Shown here: positions 1 to 7,588 of the stretch, in pieces
Position numbering within the stretch: position 1 is the first letter of the stretch
Layout: every line of letters begins with the position of its first letter
DNA from: Victivallales bacterium
GTDB lineage: Bacteria > Verrucomicrobiota > Lentisphaeria > Oligosphaerales > Oligosphaeraceae
DNA length: 10,145 nucleotides
Reading direction: 5' to 3'
Assembly: GCA_017963875.1 (NCBI GenBank)
Contig: JAGCTA010000445.1
Coordinates: 1-10,145 of the forward strand
Notes under the pieces: generated by a model
The model's input: only the letters and a program-made list of their open reading frames with translations
Databases searched by the model: none
What the model was told of the DNA's origin: nothing
Program-made: the position numbers and the translations under genes

Positions 1-10
1 ATAAAATAAC

Positions 11-39
11 TTGTTTTTTATGTAGAAAAATAGTAAAAT
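11..39 (+). promoter_or_regulatory. Possible sigma70-type promoter for the pseudopilin cluster
   Basis: TTGTTT at 11-16 and TAAAAT at 34-39 are separated by 17 bases, giving three of six and five of six matches to the -35 and -10 consensus. A transcript would start near base 46 and leave a leader of about 55 bases before the first pilin-like gene. The first 100 bases are very AT-rich compared with the genes that follow, so such matches can arise by chance. Confidence 0.35.
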
Positions 40-100
40 ATATCTGTTGGATTTTATTTTGGTTTAAAATATTTCTATTTGGAATTAAAGAAAGCACATT

Positions 101-880
101 ATGAAAAACATGAAACGAATCTTCTTGTTCACGCTCATTGAACTTCTAGTCGTCATCGCCATCATCGCCATTCTCGCGGCCATGCTGTTGCCTGCACTCG
201 CGAAAGCACGTGAAAAGGCGCGTTCCATTTCATGCACCAACAACCTCAAGCAGGTCATCACGGGATACAAAATCTACGAGACGGATTTCGGTGTCATCCT
301 CCCGCTGACCTACAACTGGTCTTCCTGCTGGGTTCCATTCATCGCACAGAACAACTACGGCATCGCCTATCTCTCCTCCACGAGACCCAATGAAATTCTC
401 TGCCCAGGCCGCTTCCCATTCAAATACTTCAACTACCGCTGCTCATACCTCGGCCGCAACAACTATGCCTCTCCGAACACTTCCTATTCATACGAAATCA
501 AAGCCACCCAGGCAGGCGCGGCCTATTATGACCGTTTCCTTGTCTTGACAATGGTCAAGCAGCCGTCCTCCTGGCTGTTCCATGGAGACGGATATACGCC
601 GACTGCCGATACGGCTGAGAATTCCAACAGCCATCAGGTCGGATTCGGGCGCATGCTGGCGGTTCCAGACAAGAACGCCATCGAAGCAGGAAGCGTCTTC
701 TTCCCGAAAGCCCACGGCGGTACTGGAAACTACTCCTTCCTTGACGGGCATGTCGAGGCGCTCAATTCCGTTGGTGCCATCGCAGGGAAAGTCAACGCAG
801 AATATACCGCCGCTGGTGCTGACAAAGTCACCGTCTATGGTTGGATTGATACAAACGGCACATACCAGGGTGCAAAATAA
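101..880 (+). CDS. Pseudopilin-like protein 1 (prepilin N-terminal helix, H-X9-DG signature)
   Basis: This 259-residue protein begins with a short positive leader (MKNMKRIFL) followed by FTLIE and a hydrophobic helix to about residue 34, the layout of type II secretion pseudopilins and type IV pilins. Glu14 would be the conserved Glu5 of the mature protein. Residue -1 is Leu9, not the usual Gly, so cleavage by a standard prepilin peptidase is uncertain. Near the C-terminus His205, nine residues and Asp215-Gly216 form the H-X9-DG signature common in PVC bacteria. Cysteines at 45, 76 and 101 are conserved in the next two genes; Cys114 is unique to this copy. The body probably lies outside the inner membrane as a globular domain. 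The ATG at 101 is preferred for its full leader; the only nearby ribosome-binding match is AAAGAAAG at 87-94, which is weak. It is first of three tandem paralogues. The substrate or filament is unknown. Confidence 0.9.
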   Translation: MKNMKRIFLFTLIELLVVIAIIAILAAMLLPALAKAREKARSISCTNNLKQVITGYKIYETDFGVILPLTYNWSSCWVPFIAQNNYGIAYLSSTRPNEILCPGRFPFKYFNYRCSYLGRNNYASPNTSYSYEIKATQAGAAYYDRFLVLTMVKQPSSWLFHGDGYTPTADTAENSNSHQVGFGRMLAVPDKNAIEAGSVFFPKAHGGTGNYSFLDGHVEALNSVGAIAGKVNAEYTAAGADKVTVYGWIDTNGTYQGAK

Positions 881-910
881 CTTCAAAATCTAGAAAAGAG
901 AGAGACGCCA

Positions 911-1684
911 ATGAAACACCTTCTGAAATTCACCCTCATCGAACTTCTAGTCGTTATCGCCATCATCGCTATTCTCGCGGCCATGTTGCTACCCGCCCTT
1001 GCCAAAGCACGTGAGAAGGCTCGCGGCATCTCCTGTGCCAACAACCTCAAACAGGTCATCATGGGATACAAAATCTACGAGACCGACTTCGAAAAGCATA
1101 TTCCGATGACGTTCAACGGCTCGACTTGCTGGGTCAATTTCATTGCCATGGGCGCATACGGCAACAAGTATCTCTCCTCCACGACCCCAAACGAAGCCGT
1201 CTGCCCTGGTCGTGCGCCATTCAAATTTGCAGAATACAGAGCGACCTACCAGCACCGCAATGCACAGGTTTTCCCCTCCACAAATTATTATGTCAATGTG
1301 AACTCAACTGATAGGGAAATCGGGAATGCGCTGTACAACGACACTTTCCTCATCACCAACATGATCAAGTCGCCATCGGCATTCTTCCTGCTTGGCGACA
1401 ACTATTGCCCATACGTCATCGCAGACTCCAACCAGCGCGCATACGGGCGTGTCAACAGAGTGCCTAACACGGCTGCTGGCCAAAACGAAAACGCCAGTTT
1501 CTACTTCGTCAAGGCACATGGCGGCAGCGGCAACTTCTGCTTCATGGACGGACACGTCGAAGCGTTGAACTCCGCAGGCGCGATGGCTGGCAAAGTTAAC
1601 ACGGAATATACCGCCGCAGGCGTCGCCAAAGTCACATGCTACGCATACATCGACACGAACTGCAACTACCAGGCGGGGCAATAG
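911..1684 (+). CDS. Pseudopilin-like protein 2 (prepilin N-terminal helix, H-X9-DG signature)
   Basis: This 257-residue protein is paralogous to its two neighbours. The leader MKHLLK precedes FTLIE, with Lys6 at the -1 position instead of Gly and Glu11 as the mature Glu5 equivalent. A membrane helix runs to about residue 31. His203 and Asp213-Gly214 make the H-X9-DG signature. Conserved cysteines are at 42, 73 and 98, and further cysteines at 166 and 210 are shared with protein 3; two more near the C-terminus (in VTCYAY and DTNCN) are unique to this copy. The middle, about residues 105-195, differs strongly from protein 1. A GAGAGAG purine run at 898-904 lies six bases before the ATG. The gene follows the first by 30 bases and is probably co-transcribed. 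Its role is unknown beyond a likely membrane-anchored, pilin-like surface or secretion component. Confidence 0.9.
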   Translation: MKHLLKFTLIELLVVIAIIAILAAMLLPALAKAREKARGISCANNLKQVIMGYKIYETDFEKHIPMTFNGSTCWVNFIAMGAYGNKYLSSTTPNEAVCPGRAPFKFAEYRATYQHRNAQVFPSTNYYVNVNSTDREIGNALYNDTFLITNMIKSPSAFFLLGDNYCPYVIADSNQRAYGRVNRVPNTAAGQNENASFYFVKAHGGSGNFCFMDGHVEALNSAGAMAGKVNTEYTAAGVAKVTCYAYIDTNCNYQAGQ

Positions 1685-1728
1685 TCCATATTCCTTTTTG
1701 CTATCCAAATCTGGAGAAATCGAAAAAA

Positions 1729-2505
1729 ATGAGAAGGCTTTTCTTTTTTACCCTCATTGAACTACTGGTTGTCATCGCCATCATCGCCATTCTCGCGGCC
1801 ATGCTACTGCCCGCATTGGCGAAGGCGCGTGAAAAAGCCCGCTCCATTTCCTGCGCCAACAACCTCACGCAGGTTATCACGGGATACAAAATCTACGAGA
1901 CCGACTTCCATACCATGCTTCCGAGCACCTTCAACTGGACGTCCTGCTGGGCAAATTTCATTTCCCAAGGCGCATACGGAATCGAATACCTATCATCAAG
2001 AAAACCAGACGAATGCGTCTGCCCTGCCCGCGCTCCCTTCAAATGGCAAAATTCCCTTGCGACCTACATGGGCCGTACAAGCAATGCTAGCCCGAACAGT
2101 CAGTATTTCGTCTCCGTCAAATCCACGGACAAGACCGTCGGAAACGCATTGTACTATGATAGTTTCCTTGTCATGACTCAAGTCAAGGCACCCTCTTCCT
2201 ACCTTTTCATTGGAGACGCCTACTGTCCAACTGTCGCCTCTGACATGAAAGGCGGCCATCAGGTTGCATACGGACGAATCAAACAGGTTCCCGACACATC
2301 CGCCGTGGAAAACGGCAATTTCTTCTTCACGAAAGCCCATGGTGGCACTGGCAACTACTGCTTCTTGGACGGCCATGTGGAGGCTCTGAACTCCGTCGGT
2401 GCCCTTGCGGAGAAAATCAACGCTGAATACACCGCCGCAGGCGTCGATAAAGTCACGGTCTATGGCTACATTGATACCAACGGCAACTACCAGTCGAGCA
2501 AATAA
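1729..2505 (+). CDS. Pseudopilin-like protein 3 (prepilin N-terminal helix, H-X9-DG signature)
   Basis: The frame is open from 1636, but the ATG at 1729 is chosen because it gives the normal short leader MRRLFF directly before FTLIE and because GGAG at 1713-1716 lies 12 bases upstream. The earlier ATG would overlap the preceding gene and add 31 residues atypical of a prepilin leader. From 1729 the protein has 258 residues. Residue -1 is Phe6, not Gly; Glu11 is the mature Glu5 equivalent. His204 and Asp214-Gly215 form the H-X9-DG signature. Conserved cysteines are at 42, 73 and 98, with Cys166 and Cys211 shared with protein 2. The last 45 residues are nearly the same as in protein 1. It is 44 bases behind its neighbour and is the last pilin-like member before the M24-fold gene. 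Confidence 0.9.
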   Translation: MRRLFFFTLIELLVVIAIIAILAAMLLPALAKAREKARSISCANNLTQVITGYKIYETDFHTMLPSTFNWTSCWANFISQGAYGIEYLSSRKPDECVCPARAPFKWQNSLATYMGRTSNASPNSQYFVSVKSTDKTVGNALYYDSFLVMTQVKAPSSYLFIGDAYCPTVASDMKGGHQVAYGRIKQVPDTSAVENGNFFFTKAHGGTGNYCFLDGHVEALNSVGALAEKINAEYTAAGVDKVTVYGYIDTNGNYQSSK

Positions 2506-2523
2506 CAATTAATTATTGTTTTT
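2504..2523 (+). terminator. Weak AT-rich hairpin with T run after the pilin-like genes
   Basis: AACAAT at 2504-2509 can pair with ATTGTT at 2515-2520 around a 5-base loop, and T residues follow to 2523. The stem has a single GC pair, so it would be a leaky terminator at best and might only reduce read-through into the M24-fold gene. Confidence 0.25.
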
Positions 2524-2556
2524 AGGTTTCAATCATTTAAGTTTTCCAAAAAACAA

Positions 2557-2561
2557 AGAGG
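2557..2561 (+). promoter_or_regulatory. Ribosome-binding site of the M24-fold gene
   Basis: AGAGG ends six bases before the ATG at 2568. This supports that start over the in-frame ATG seven codons later. Confidence 0.6.
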
Positions 2562-2567
2562 CTACAA

Positions 2568-3782
2568 ATGGCAGGCGAACCCTACAAAATGCCCAAACTG
2601 ACGAAACTTCCATCCATCCCGACAGAAGAGTATTTCGACCGTATCAAGAAATTCCAGACGCGCATCAAAGCCGCAGGATTGGATGCCTGTCTGGTTCATG
2701 GCAATGAAACCGATTTTGCCAATATCCGCTATCTGACAGAATACTGGCCGACGTTTGAGCAGGCTGGTGTCTTCGTCCCAGCCACAGGCGAAGCCGTCCT
2801 CCTCATCGGGCCAGAGAGTGAAAAATACGCATTGGGCCGCGGCGTCCTCAAAAACGTCCGTCTCATGCTGAACTACCGCGAATCCGCCGAACCAGATTAT
2901 CCAGGCATCAAATTAGCGACATACGACGAAGTCGCAAAACTCGCCCTCGGCAAAAAGAAACTGAAGAAACTGGGTCTTGTCGGCTGTGCGGTCATGACGA
3001 AGCCGACATTGGATGCGCTGGCGGCACAACTTCCTGGAGTCGAGTTGATTCCTGCCGATGACGTATTCCGCCCGCTTCGCTGGATCAAGAGCGACAACGA
3101 ATTGGCATGCCATCGCAAGGCATTTGAAATTGCTGAAAAGGCCGTCCAGGCGATTCTGGACGAAATGAAGCCAGGCATGACGGAACTCCAGGTCATCGGC
3201 ATCGCGCAGCGTGAAATCTATGCCAACGGCGGTGACTACGAGGGCCATAGCCTCTACTGCTTTGGCGGCGACCGCACGAGCAACGGCATCAGTCGCCCCA
3301 CATACGCGAAAATCAAGAAGAATGAAATCATCCAGTTGAACATTGGCGCACGTGTCTATGGCTACAGTTCATCCATTGGCCTGCCCGTCTGGTTTGGTGA
3401 CATTCCAAAGAACCAGAAAGCATTGGTCGAGTTTGGTCTCCGTGCCCATAACTACACGATTGAACTGATGAAAGCAGGCGCAGACGCCGCAGGAATCGCC
3501 AAGAAATACACCCAGTGGGGTATTGACCAAGGTTGGGGCGACTATATGCTCTACGGCCCTGTCCACGGCCTCGGCATCATGGAAACGGAAAGTCCATGGA
3601 TCGAAACCACCAGCAATTACAAGTTGAAGGAACGCATGACCTATCAGATTGACACCTTCTTCACGGGCAATGGCTACGGCCTCCGCTGGGAGGAAGGCGT
3701 CATCGTCACGAAAGACGGTTGCGAACTCATGTCAAAACACCGCAACAAATTCATGACTCTCAAGGCCTGCAAACTCGACTGA
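2568..3782 (+). CDS. Creatinase/M24-fold protein with a degenerate metal site
   Basis: The 404-residue protein has the two-domain layout of creatinase and Xaa-Pro aminopeptidases: an N-terminal creatinase-type domain (about residues 20-165) and a C-terminal pita-bread domain (about 175-395). Length fits the family. Aminopeptidase P needs five metal ligands (Asp, Asp, His, Glu, Glu). By motif and spacing they correspond here to Asn258 (QLNIGA), Ser269 (GYSSS), His333 (GPVHGLG), Asp362 (YQIDTFF) and Glu375 (RWEEGVIV). Both aspartates are lost and one glutamate is aspartate, so a normal dimetal peptidase is unlikely. Creatinase itself uses this fold without metal, so a metal-free C-N hydrolase is one option, and a non-catalytic binding protein another. 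No signal peptide is visible, so it is probably cytoplasmic. It may be co-transcribed with the pilin-like genes 62 bases upstream, but no functional link is evident. Confidence 0.85.
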   Translation: MAGEPYKMPKLTKLPSIPTEEYFDRIKKFQTRIKAAGLDACLVHGNETDFANIRYLTEYWPTFEQAGVFVPATGEAVLLIGPESEKYALGRGVLKNVRLMLNYRESAEPDYPGIKLATYDEVAKLALGKKKLKKLGLVGCAVMTKPTLDALAAQLPGVELIPADDVFRPLRWIKSDNELACHRKAFEIAEKAVQAILDEMKPGMTELQVIGIAQREIYANGGDYEGHSLYCFGGDRTSNGISRPTYAKIKKNEIIQLNIGARVYGYSSSIGLPVWFGDIPKNQKALVEFGLRAHNYTIELMKAGADAAGIAKKYTQWGIDQGWGDYMLYGPVHGLGIMETESPWIETTSNYKLKERMTYQIDTFFTGNGYGLRWEEGVIVTKDGCELMSKHRNKFMTLKACKLD

Positions 3783-4062
3783 CGTTTCCTTTACGCTCTA
3801 TTTCTCAAGATTGTAGGTTCGACCTCTTGAGGTCTGAATCCTTTGTGGTCGGTCTCCCCCCCAGGTTTCGCTTCGCTTAACCTGGGGGTTCTTATATTTG
3901 CCCCCTTCGGGGTCTTTAATCTGCCGCCATGGCGTTGTTGCAATTACCTACCCTCATGGCGAATAGAGCCATTGGTATTAACATACTTTTGTTTCGGACT
4001 CTATAGATTCTAGGGGTAGTCTGCTAGCCAATTACCGCTAGGCAACTCAAGTATTAAATTCT
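3783..4062. other. Gene-free convergent intergenic region with several hairpins
   Basis: These 280 bases separate two genes that converge. No open frame with a credible start and no RNA gene was recognised. It holds a 7-bp hairpin (3804-3810 with 3825-3831), an overlapping alternative (GACCT at 3821-3825 with AGGTC at 3830-3834), the strong GC hairpin at 3858-3888, a short CCCC/GGGG hairpin at 3901-3912, a 10-base palindrome CGCCATGGCG at 3925-3934 and a 5-bp stem CTAGC/GCTAG near 4024-4041. The - strand operon has no convincing terminator with a T run here. Confidence 0.6.
3858..3888 (+). terminator. Strong GC-rich hairpin, likely terminator or dispersed hairpin element
   Basis: CCCCCAGGTT (3858-3867) pairs perfectly with AACCTGGGGG (3879-3888), a 10-bp stem around the 11-base loop TCGCTTCGCTT. 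It lies about 75 bases after the M24-fold stop codon and is followed by TTCTTATATTT, a poor but T-rich tail. Placed between convergent genes it could stop transcription from the left. The loop repeats TCGCT, a pattern I associate with dispersed intergenic hairpins in gut bacteria, so it may instead be one copy of a repeat family. Confidence 0.55.
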
Positions 4063-6033
4063 CTAAATCTTCAGCCAGCCGATTTCCCAAGGCGACAACT
4101 GCGGGAGAGTAATGTAAGCATCATCGCCAGAATGTCTCAACGGCAGCAGGACTGGTGCCATGGATGGCACATTCCATTCCGCCACTGATGCTTCTGCGGG
4201 GACTCCGTGCAGCATGAGTTCAACTGGCTGCTGATATCCAATCGTAACATTCAGCGCTGTCACGCTACGCAGTATTCTCTGTTCTGTGACGTTTGGCACC
4301 AGAAGACATTGGATTGGCTCCATTGGCAGTATGGGAAGAGAACCATGCGAAACCCAGTCAACCAATCGATACAGGAAGCGAATCCGAGCAGATGTGCAGG
4401 TATGGACATTGAAGCCGTCGTTGCCCAGCAATGCCATACGCGTGCCATTCTCACGTTCCAAAATGATGCAGGCTGCACCAAGATTATCTCCATGAATATC
4501 TTTGTAATTGCTTAATACTCTTAAAGGTACACCATCAGGCACAGTGAAGGCATAACGGTGTTCAGAAAATGAGAACGGAACAATCACCTTCAAACCGTCA
4601 TTGATAGGGTCGGCAGTATAGGATTCAGATGTCTGTACATCCGTGATTGGCCTAACTTCGACATTTTCAAGCAATTCTCCCATACCTCGCTTGATGATTG
4701 CCGACACGGCATCTCCATCAAGAAGGACATCCTCTGTCAAGTATTTTTTCAAATCTTTCTCTTGCCATGAGTTGACAACAACTCCATTGAGCATTCGGCA
4801 GGATGCCTTTGGAGAGAATGACGCAAAAGGCACGCCGACAAGCGGCAATCCAAGTTCCTCTGGTTGAGAAGTCAGGTTAACGCCAGCACCTGAACAAAGC
4901 CCCACTCCTTCGGCCTGACAGCCTTGATTGTGTCGAAGGAACTCACGGTAGGAAGGTGCATCGGCTGCCAGAGGTGCAATCAGTTCACGTCCATACCATT
5001 CAGGTGTCTCCAGTTTTGCATCCATGATGAAATACGACAAACTGTCCATGCCAACCGCAAGATGCAGCAATGATTCGATGCGGAGCCCCTGCGCCGTCTT
5101 GCAGCACATGGTCCGTGGATATGACTCGATTTCAGAACAGACCTGAGAAATGGTATCATACCCCTGTTGCGTTTCCTTTTGGAAGGACAAAATGTACGCC
5201 TTATGAATCAGGGCATACGGATGGTGGTCAGAATACGCACCGCCACCAGGCCTTGAAGCGACCCGATGGCCTGATACCTCCCGCAGTTTCTCCATGATAG
5301 GGACACGCCATGCACCTGCGCCATGCTGCAACCCCATTGTCGTCTCTGGCGAAATCTCATGGAAAGGTCGTGCAATTCTCCCCGCAATTTCGGCAAGAGC
5401 CCCATCGACAAAAGCCATCCAGCGTGTCAGAAGCCCGCTGTCTTCTTCGCATTTTTCAACAAGTTCCTCACGGGTATAAAGTTTTCCTTCGACCTCTGCA
5501 AAAAGGGCCAGGCAATGGGAGCAGTAACAGCCGTATGGCGTTGAAGCGGGACTATGATTGGATGGCCGCAGATCATCGTCAATCCAAACGGAACCAGGAT
5601 GCCATTCGGCGTAAATCCGTGACATTTCCTCCAGATAGTCCAGATAGGCTGGTTGCGTCGGGCAGTTGATGAATCTGCACTGCTCGCCTTGGCGACCGAC
5701 ATAACTGCCCCAGGTCTTGCCTGCCACGCCAGCGACTTCTGTTGAATTATCGCTGTGTCCAAGCGTCGCCTGTATCTGAAGGCTTGGTATGATTCCTGCC
5801 TGACGGAGTTCTTCCGCATGGGATGCCATCAGACTTGAAAGGCGACGATGCTCCTCCAAAGTGATAACACCGACACCAGTGGAAAACCAAACCTCATCAC
5901 ATGCTTCGCGGTTTTCGACAAGTTGCCGGAAAGTCCTACGCCAAATCTCTGGTTCTTCATGGCCAATTCGCAAGCGGATGATCATGATTGGCCGTTTGGG
6001 TTCGGGAGTCAACTGCGTTTTATGGCATTGCAT
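4063..6033 (-). CDS. GH42-like TIM-barrel glycoside hydrolase candidate
   Basis: The 656-residue protein resembles large TIM-barrel glycosidases related to beta-galactosidases of family 42. The N-terminal half has strand-loop features of a barrel, including VWIDDDLR at about 149-156. GCYCSHCLALF at 168-178 matches the CxCxxC...F pattern of the GH42 zinc cluster, and Cys119 or Cys124 could supply a fourth ligand. Acidic candidates for catalysis include Asp152-154 and Glu301/Glu303 in CSEIES, but I cannot assign them. About residues 370-570 look like the Rossmann-like middle domain of GH42 (EDVLLDGDAV...IIKRGMG), and the end looks like a beta-sandwich. No signal peptide is seen, suggesting a cytoplasmic enzyme. 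AAGGA (complement of 6042-6046) lies eight bases before the ATG, favouring this start over Met17. It follows the dehydrogenase by 41 bases as the last gene of the - strand cluster. A non-GH42 barrel family is possible. Confidence 0.75.
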   Translation of the reverse strand: MQCHKTQLTPEPKRPIMIIRLRIGHEEPEIWRRTFRQLVENREACDEVWFSTGVGVITLEEHRRLSSLMASHAEELRQAGIIPSLQIQATLGHSDNSTEVAGVAGKTWGSYVGRQGEQCRFINCPTQPAYLDYLEEMSRIYAEWHPGSVWIDDDLRPSNHSPASTPYGCYCSHCLALFAEVEGKLYTREELVEKCEEDSGLLTRWMAFVDGALAEIAGRIARPFHEISPETTMGLQHGAGAWRVPIMEKLREVSGHRVASRPGGGAYSDHHPYALIHKAYILSFQKETQQGYDTISQVCSEIESYPRTMCCKTAQGLRIESLLHLAVGMDSLSYFIMDAKLETPEWYGRELIAPLAADAPSYREFLRHNQGCQAEGVGLCSGAGVNLTSQPEELGLPLVGVPFASFSPKASCRMLNGVVVNSWQEKDLKKYLTEDVLLDGDAVSAIIKRGMGELLENVEVRPITDVQTSESYTADPINDGLKVIVPFSFSEHRYAFTVPDGVPLRVLSNYKDIHGDNLGAACIILERENGTRMALLGNDGFNVHTCTSARIRFLYRLVDWVSHGSLPILPMEPIQCLLVPNVTEQRILRSVTALNVTIGYQQPVELMLHGVPAEASVAEWNVPSMAPVLLPLRHSGDDAYITLPQLSPWEIGWLKI

Positions 6034-6074
6034 GGTGTCTGTCCTTCTCGTTGGAATATTCTGTCATGTCTCTT

Positions 6075-6818
6075 TTATAATTGCCAACCGCCTGCGATAG
6101 GAATTTCCGCACCTGTAATATACGAGGCCGCATCCGAGGCAAGGAAGGCGATCAAATCCGCGCATTCTTCCGATGTTCCGAAACGGTGCATGGGAATCTG
6201 CGCCTTTAGGCTATCCGCAAACTCCACATTGCTCAATGCCGCGGCATTTCTGTCGGTCTCTATGACTCCAGGGAGAACGGTGTTGACCGTGATGCCGTAT
6301 GGTGCGTTTTCCATGGCCGCAGTCTTCGCGATGTTCATCAGCGCCGCCTTTGTCGAACCATAGATTGCCAGACGGGAAGCGGGTTTGATGCCATTGATGC
6401 TTCCAACGAAAATGACGCGTCCCCACGTTTTCTGGCGCATTTCTGGCAGCAGTTCATGCAGGAGGATGCAGGAACTCTCCACATTGGTTCGGAACATCCG
6501 TAGAAATTCCGCAGCATCGAAATTACCTAATCCCGTATAACTCTGAACAGATGCGTTCAGTACGAGGATGTCGGGGACAAGGCCACGGCGTTTCAGCGTA
6601 TCGGCGAGCGATTCAACCTCTTCCATTTTGCCGAAGTCAGCAGTCAGGCACTCTGTGCCTCCAGCGGCTTCTGCAACGGCAGAAGATAGTTTTTCACTTG
6701 TCTTTGAACCATGGAAAATGACCATTGCCCCACGCGAGGAAAGTTTTAGTGCGGTTGCACGACCAATGCCTCGGCTGGAGCCTGAGACGAATGCGATTTT
6801 TCCATTTAGACCGTCCAT
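6075..6818 (-). CDS. Short-chain dehydrogenase/reductase (SDR), FabG-like
   Basis: This 247-residue protein has the classical SDR length and motif order: nucleotide-binding GSSRGIG at 13-19, Asp61, Asn112, catalytic Ser140 (VGSING), Tyr153 and Lys157 (YGSTK), then PG at 183-184 and a C-terminal TGAEIPIAGGW. It should use NAD(P)(H) to oxidise or reduce an alcohol/carbonyl group in the cytoplasm. The usual NNAG motif is LNAS at 87-90, a modest departure. Its ATG overlaps the stop codon of the RraA-like gene by one base (TAATG), suggesting translational coupling; no strong independent ribosome-binding site is seen. The context of glycosidases and sugar-acid enzymes points to a sugar or sugar-acid substrate, not fatty acid synthesis. 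FabG-like similarity alone does not set the substrate. Confidence 0.9.
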   Translation of the reverse strand: MDGLNGKIAFVSGSSRGIGRATALKLSSRGAMVIFHGSKTSEKLSSAVAEAAGGTECLTADFGKMEEVESLADTLKRRGLVPDILVLNASVQSYTGLGNFDAAEFLRMFRTNVESSCILLHELLPEMRQKTWGRVIFVGSINGIKPASRLAIYGSTKAALMNIAKTAAMENAPYGITVNTVLPGVIETDRNAAALSNVEFADSLKAQIPMHRFGTSEECADLIAFLASDAASYITGAEIPIAGGWQL

Positions 6819-7573
6819 TAAAAGTACCCGCCTTTTTCAATGATTTCTGAGATGGTGTCACCTTGGCGCACCCAACTGAAGATATCGATTTCATTGCGCT
6901 CAATACCCTCGGCGCGCAACAGCACGTCGTAGGCGATTTCGCGTGGAATGCAGAGCACGCCGTCGATGTCGCCGAAGATAATGTCGCCTGGGCGCACGGT
7001 CACCTTGCCGATTTTGACAGGCACTTGGTAATGTGTAATCATGCAACGTCCCAACGAACCGTTGCTTGTGCGGTAGCGGTAGAAAATCGGGAAATTCTGT
7101 TCGAGAATCTGCTTCGTATCGCGGATGCCTCCAGCAATGACGGCACCGCGGATGCCTTTGGTCTTTGCGGTCGCTGTCATGACGCCGCCCCAAAGTGATG
7201 CCTCCACGTCGTTGGACGTGTCCCATACGACAACGCCTTCGGGCTTGAAGTCATCAAGCATCTGCGCACGGAAGGTCATTTCGCCCTCAATCATCACATT
7301 CGGAGCGCTCTTAACTGTGAACGCCTCGCCACAGACGGTCATTTCGTCACGCAGCGGCATGATATCGCTCGGAAGGTTCTGGTTAAGCAACGTCAGTTCG
7401 CGCATGACATCGTTGATGCATCCCGTGTAGAGTCTCTCGTAGCGTTCGCAGAGTTCCTTGATCGGGATTGGTATCTCGCAATTCGGGATACGTTGACGAG
7501 TTGCGATGAGTTTGTCGAGTTTCATCAGCCCAGCCTCTTTGGCCTGACCGCGCATGTCTTTGAGTGATGGCAT
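6818..7573 (-). CDS. RraA-like protein, probable 2-oxo-acid aldolase/decarboxylase
   Basis: The 251-residue protein belongs to the RraA-like superfamily, which includes HMG/CHA aldolases, oxaloacetate decarboxylases and the RNase E inhibitor RraA. The core is SLWGG (126-130) with AKTKGIRGAVIAGGIRD ending at Arg151-Asp152, the usual GG...RD substrate/Mg site, followed by RPGDIIFGDIDGVLCIP at 194-210. It is longer than RraA of E. coli, with about 40 extra N-terminal residues, as in the aldolase branch. A divalent-metal class II-type aldolase or decarboxylase acting on a pyruvate-derived acid is likely. AAAGGAG (complement of 7582-7588) lies eight bases before the ATG and overlaps the stop codon of the GH10 gene, 13 bases upstream, so the two are co-transcribed. 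Neighbouring dehydrogenase and dehydratase genes favour a sugar-acid aldolase over RNase E control. Confidence 0.88.
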   Translation of the reverse strand: MPSLKDMRGQAKEAGLMKLDKLIATRQRIPNCEIPIPIKELCERYERLYTGCINDVMRELTLLNQNLPSDIMPLRDEMTVCGEAFTVKSAPNVMIEGEMTFRAQMLDDFKPEGVVVWDTSNDVEASLWGGVMTATAKTKGIRGAVIAGGIRDTKQILEQNFPIFYRYRTSNGSLGRCMITHYQVPVKIGKVTVRPGDIIFGDIDGVLCIPREIAYDVLLRAEGIERNEIDIFSWVRQGDTISEIIEKGGYF

Positions 7574-7581
7574 TGTGTTGG

Positions 7582-7588
7582 CTCCTTT
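7582..7588 (-). promoter_or_regulatory. Strong ribosome-binding site of the RraA-like gene
   Basis: On the - strand AAAGGAG lies eight bases before the ATG at 7573 and overlaps the GH10 stop codon (7587-7589). It decides the start and suggests coupled translation. Confidence 0.75.

Noticed and set aside
488..886. - strand open frames opposite the pilin-like genes, also at 1304-1708 and 1996-2508
   Set aside because: They mirror one another because the three + strand genes are paralogues; this is shadow coding, not independent genes.
1636..1728. 31-codon N-terminal extension of the third pilin-like gene
   Set aside because: It would overlap the preceding gene by 49 bases and put a long non-leader sequence before the prepilin helix; the ATG at 1729 has a GGAG upstream and a normal leader.
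3811..3832. TTCGACC segment resembling a tRNA T loop
   Set aside because: The flanking bases do not form a 5-bp T stem and no acceptor, D or anticodon arm can be found around it.
5848..6363. + strand open frame of 171 codons spanning the GH42-like/SDR junction
   Set aside because: It lies antisense to two genes with recognisable motifs and has no domain of its own.
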